DNA from: Pseudomonadota bacterium | Lineage (GTDB): Bacteria > Pseudomonadota > Alphaproteobacteria > Caulobacterales > Caulobacteraceae | Direction of reading: 5' to 3' | Assembly (NCBI GenBank): GCA_023434015.1 | Contig: JAEYTM010000023.1 | Coordinates: forward strand, 1-7,033 | DNA: 7,033 nucleotides | In this document: positions 4,223 to 7,033 of the stretch, piece after piece | Position numbering within the stretch: the stretch's first letter is position 1 | How the letters are laid out: every line of letters begins with the position of its first letter | Made by a program: the position numbers and the translations under genes | The notes under the pieces: model-generated | The model's input: the letters and a program-made list of their open reading frames with translations, nothing else | What the model was told of the DNA's origin: nothing | Databases searched by the model: none

Positions 4223-6964
4223 ATGTCCACGGCGAACGACAGCCGGTCACCCAGTCTCAGGACGCGCCTGCTCGCGGGCAGCGTGCTGGCCTGCGCCGTC
4301 GCGCTGGCCCAGCCGGGCGTCGCGCTGGCCCAGGCGGGCTCCGGCGAGGCCAGCGACCTCAGCGAAGTGGTGGTCACCGGCACCCTGATCCGGGGCGTGG
4401 CCCCGGTCGGCACCCAGGTCATGTCGATGAGCCAGGACGACATCGTCCGCACGGGCGTGGCCTCCACCAACAACCTGCTGGCGTCGATGCCGCTGGTCTC
4501 GACCTTCAACACCGTCGCCGCGACGCCCAGCGACCTCGGCAACCAGGCGAACCGGCCGAACATCCGCGGCATCTCCACCGGTCAGTACGACCCCGCCCTG
4601 ACCCTGCTGCTGCTCGACGGCCACAACATGGTCGGCGCTTCCATCCTGCAGACCACCCCTGACCCGACGATGATCCCGCCCGGCGCCGTAGAGCGCGTGG
4701 AAGTGGTCCCCGACGGCGGCTCCTCGCTCTACGGCTCCGACGCGGTCAGCGGCATCGTCAACTTCATCACCCGCAAGCGGTTCGACGGCACCGAGGTCGC
4801 GGTCCACCGCGGCAAGGCGGACAACTACGACACCGCCGACTTCTCACTCACCCACGGCATCGATTGGGAGGGCGGCTCGGCCGTGCTCTCCTACTTCAGC
4901 CGCTACAACTCCGAACTGATGGCTGGCGATCGTGAGTTCCCGCGCATGGACCTGCGGGACTATGGCGGCGGCGACTTCCGGGTCCGCACCTGCAACCCGG
5001 CGACGATCACCGCGAACGGCACCACCTACGCCCTGCCGGCCGGCACGCCGAACTTCGCGGCCCTGCAGCGCGGCACCTTCAACCTCTGCGATCCGTGGCA
5101 GAACGGGATGTCCATCGTCCCGAAGGAACACCAGAACTCGCTGTTCGCCTCGATCCAGCACGAGATCTCGCCGACCTTGCGCTTCGAGGCGACGTCCTAC
5201 TACGCCAACCGCCTGACCAAGACGCCGGAACCGCAGCAGTCGCAGTCCGGGGCGGTCATCGACGCCAGCAACCCGTTCTTCCAGTCGATCGCCGGCGAGA
5301 CCAGCCAGACCGTCGCGTTCAGCTACGCGGCGGCCTACGGGCCTTCGTTCATCAGCCAGTCGCGGATGCGTTCCTGGGGCTTCACGCCCAAGCTCAACTG
5401 GAACGTCACCGACAACTGGAACCTGGAGGCGCTGTTCAACTACGGCTTCAGCGAGATGATCCTTCACGACCCGAAGGTGAACTCGGTCTACCAGAACAGC
5501 GTGCTGCGCCAGGCGCCCGGTTCCGGGATCACCCTCACGCGCCAGACCGCGCTCAACCCCTATGACGTCACCCAGACCAGCCCTGCGGTCCTGCAGGGGA
5601 TCCTCAACTGGGACAACTTCGCCCAGGCGCGGCAGGAACTGACCCAGGGACGGTTGATCGCCAACGGCGCCCTGTTCACCCTGCCGGGCGGCGAGGTCCG
5701 CACCGCGATCGGCGGCCAGGTGACGCAGGAGTACTACAACGCGCTGAACGTCGACGCCCCCTACGGCAGCACCCTGGGCGCGGCCCGCAAGAGCGAGACC
5801 CGCGACGTGTTCGCGGTCTTCGGCGAAGTGCTCCTGCCCATCGTCGGGCCGGACAATGCCCGCCCCGGGATCCGCTCGCTGGCCCTCAACCTCTCGGCCC
5901 GTTACGACAAGTACGAGAACTGCTGCGAGACCTCCAACCCGAAGATCGGCGTCACCTATGAGCCGTTCGATGGGCTGAGCCTGCGCGGCAACTGGGGCAC
6001 CTCGTTCAACGCTCCGTCGATGGCCGACATGGGCGGCGCGGTGGACACCCGCGTCAGCGTCGGCCTCACCACCAACGCCAGCAACCTGCGGGCCGACGCC
6101 AATCCGGCCGTCGACACCCTGCGGCCCTCGATGTCGGTGCCCGGCGGCAACCCGGACCTGAAGCCGCAGGAAGCCACCACCTGGTCGATCGGCGCCGACT
6201 TCCGTCCGCCGTCGATCCCGCAGATGCGGGCCAGCATCACCTATTGGAACGTGGAGCTGAGCAAGAGCATCGGCACCTCGACCATGCCGATCCAGCAGAT
6301 GTACGTCACGCCGGCCTGGTCCAAGTACTACATCGTGCGCCCCACCCTCGAGCAGGCCCTGGCCGCGTTCGGCGGGCTGGCCAACACCCGCGTCCAGGGG
6401 GCGGAATCGATCGCCAGCCTCTACGGCAAGGGCAACGACCCGTACCTGCTGCGCGACCTACGCCGTCAGAACCTGGGCAACCAGTACGTCGACGGCGTCG
6501 ATGGCACGGTGTCTTACTTCCACAACACCGACTTCGGCCGGATCAGCGGATCGGTCACCGCCAACTACATCCTGGGCCGGGAGTCCGAGCCCTTCCCGGG
6601 TGCGCCGCGGATCGACCTGATGGCGACCAACAACCGCAGGCTGACCCTGTCGGCCAACGTCGCCGCCGAAGTGGGCAACTTCACCGCCTCGGCGACGCTG
6701 AACTACTCCGGCGCCTTCGACGTGATCGGCGTGCCCAACCAGACCGAGGTCGACGCGTTCCACCCGCTGAACCTGTACTTCAGCTACCGCTTCGACGGCC
6801 CGAGCATGCTGGAGAACACCGAGGTGACGTTGAACATCGACAACGTGTTCGACATCAACGCGCCGTTCTACAATGGCCAGCCGCCGAACGGCGGGGCCTG
6901 GGGTTACGCCAACGGGTCCACCGTCGGCCGTTACTTCAACGTCGGCCTGCGCAAGCGCTTCTAA
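4223..6964 (+). CDS. TonB-dependent outer-membrane receptor
   Basis: This 913-residue protein is an outer-membrane beta-barrel that imports a scarce substrate using TonB-ExbB-ExbD energy. The start at 4223 gives a classical signal peptide: charged N-region with R8, R13 and R15, a hydrophobic stretch at 16-29, and probable signal peptidase I cleavage after ALA at 34-36. A TonB-box-like SEVVVTG lies at 47-53. The plug domain follows, with NIRGIS (113-118), LLLLDGHNMVG with D132, IPPGAVERVEVV (E157) and GSSLYGSDAVSGIVNF (166-181). The barrel runs from about 190 to the end and closes with NVGLRKRF, having the C-terminal phenylalanine expected for BAM insertion. C257 and C289 flank a putative extracellular loop and could form a disulfide; adjacent C567-C568 are unusual. 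Length and style fit the large TonB receptors of Caulobacter-like bacteria. The substrate is unknown: no transport, degradation or sigma/anti-sigma gene adjoins it in the window. Confidence 0.94.
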   Translation: MSTANDSRSPSLRTRLLAGSVLACAVALAQPGVALAQAGSGEASDLSEVVVTGTLIRGVAPVGTQVMSMSQDDIVRTGVASTNNLLASMPLVSTFNTVAATPSDLGNQANRPNIRGISTGQYDPALTLLLLDGHNMVGASILQTTPDPTMIPPGAVERVEVVPDGGSSLYGSDAVSGIVNFITRKRFDGTEVAVHRGKADNYDTADFSLTHGIDWEGGSAVLSYFSRYNSELMAGDREFPRMDLRDYGGGDFRVRTCNPATITANGTTYALPAGTPNFAALQRGTFNLCDPWQNGMSIVPKEHQNSLFASIQHEISPTLRFEATSYYANRLTKTPEPQQSQSGAVIDASNPFFQSIAGETSQTVAFSYAAAYGPSFISQSRMRSWGFTPKLNWNVTDNWNLEALFNYGFSEMILHDPKVNSVYQNSVLRQAPGSGITLTRQTALNPYDVTQTSPAVLQGILNWDNFAQARQELTQGRLIANGALFTLPGGEVRTAIGGQVTQEYYNALNVDAPYGSTLGAARKSETRDVFAVFGEVLLPIVGPDNARPGIRSLALNLSARYDKYENCCETSNPKIGVTYEPFDGLSLRGNWGTSFNAPSMADMGGAVDTRVSVGLTTNASNLRADANPAVDTLRPSMSVPGGNPDLKPQEATTWSIGADFRPPSIPQMRASITYWNVELSKSIGTSTMPIQQMYVTPAWSKYYIVRPTLEQALAAFGGLANTRVQGAESIASLYGKGNDPYLLRDLRRQNLGNQYVDGVDGTVSYFHNTDFGRISGSVTANYILGRESEPFPGAPRIDLMATNNRRLTLSANVAAEVGNFTASATLNYSGAFDVIGVPNQTEVDAFHPLNLYFSYRFDGPSMLENTEVTLNIDNVFDINAPFYNGQPPNGGAWGYANGSTVGRYFNVGLRKRF

Positions 6965-6985
6965 GGCCCTGACGGTCTGGGGCTC

Positions 6986-7030
6986 GGGGGGGGCCCGGGG
7001 GTTCACCCCCCCGCCCCCCCCCCCGGTTTT
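6986..7030 (+). terminator. G/C homopolymer hairpin with TTTT, probable receptor terminator
   Basis: Twenty-one bases after the receptor stop, runs of eight G, three C and five G are followed by the loop TTCA, then seven C, one G and eleven C, GG and TTTT (7027-7030). GGGGG 6997-7001 pairs with CCCCC 7006-7010, and the outer G-run can pair with the later C-run across a small internal loop. Position, stem and T-run fit an intrinsic terminator. The length of the homopolymers also raises the possibility of base-calling error at a sequence end. Confidence 0.5.
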
Positions 7031-7033
7031 GAA

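Noticed and set aside
4283..4294. Possible lipoprotein signal (VLAC, C24) in the receptor
   Set aside because: The hydrophobic stretch continues past C24 and a better signal peptidase I site (ALA at 34-36) follows, as expected for a TonB receptor.
6244..6972. 242-codon + strand open frame within the 3' part of the receptor gene
   Set aside because: It is an out-of-frame reading of the receptor, dominated by Arg, Pro, Gln and Gly with no recognisable domain.

Overview
This is GC-rich DNA with continuous coding content. It reads as the chromosome of an alphaproteobacterium, most likely in the Caulobacterales (Caulobacter/Phenylobacterium type). The reasons are a purL followed closely by bolA and a CGFS glutaredoxin gene, the codon bias, a TTGAC/CTAG-type promoter upstream of grxD, and a large TonB-dependent receptor typical of that group. 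The taxonomic call is inference from gene order and protein style; no rRNA or other marker is present.

Layout. Positions 1-861 hold the C-terminal part of purL (purine biosynthesis), cut by the window edge. One base after its stop, a GTG starts a fold-type III PLP enzyme of the D-threonine aldolase/D-serine dehydratase family (863-1999), followed by a small VOC (glyoxalase-like) protein (2018-2422). Next come bolA (2497-2730) and grxD (2806-3150), encoding partner proteins of iron-sulfur trafficking. All five genes lie on the + strand. The first three are closely spaced and probably co-transcribed; grxD has its own candidate promoter. A DUF2200 protein (3634-3287) is encoded on the - strand, convergent with grxD.

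An untranslated region of 588 bases (3635-4222) separates the DUF2200 gene from a divergently transcribed TonB-dependent outer-membrane receptor (4223-6964). This region is dense in symmetric elements: two copies of a CTCA-N5-TGAG palindrome, a GCATAAC-N7-GTTATGC inverted repeat, a 14-base perfect palindrome next to a TTGACT box, and tandem 22-base repeats that each fold as a hairpin just before the receptor's ribosome binding site. The window ends in a G/C homopolymer hairpin followed by TTTT, which may be the receptor's terminator or low-quality sequence.

Functionally there are three units: purine synthesis with two passenger enzyme genes, the BolA-CGFS glutaredoxin pair, and an outer-membrane uptake receptor with an elaborate control region. 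I see no mobile element, CRISPR array, tRNA, rRNA or clearly new multi-gene system. The best leads are the insertion of the aldolase/VOC pair between purL and bolA-grxD, and the architecture of the receptor's leader.
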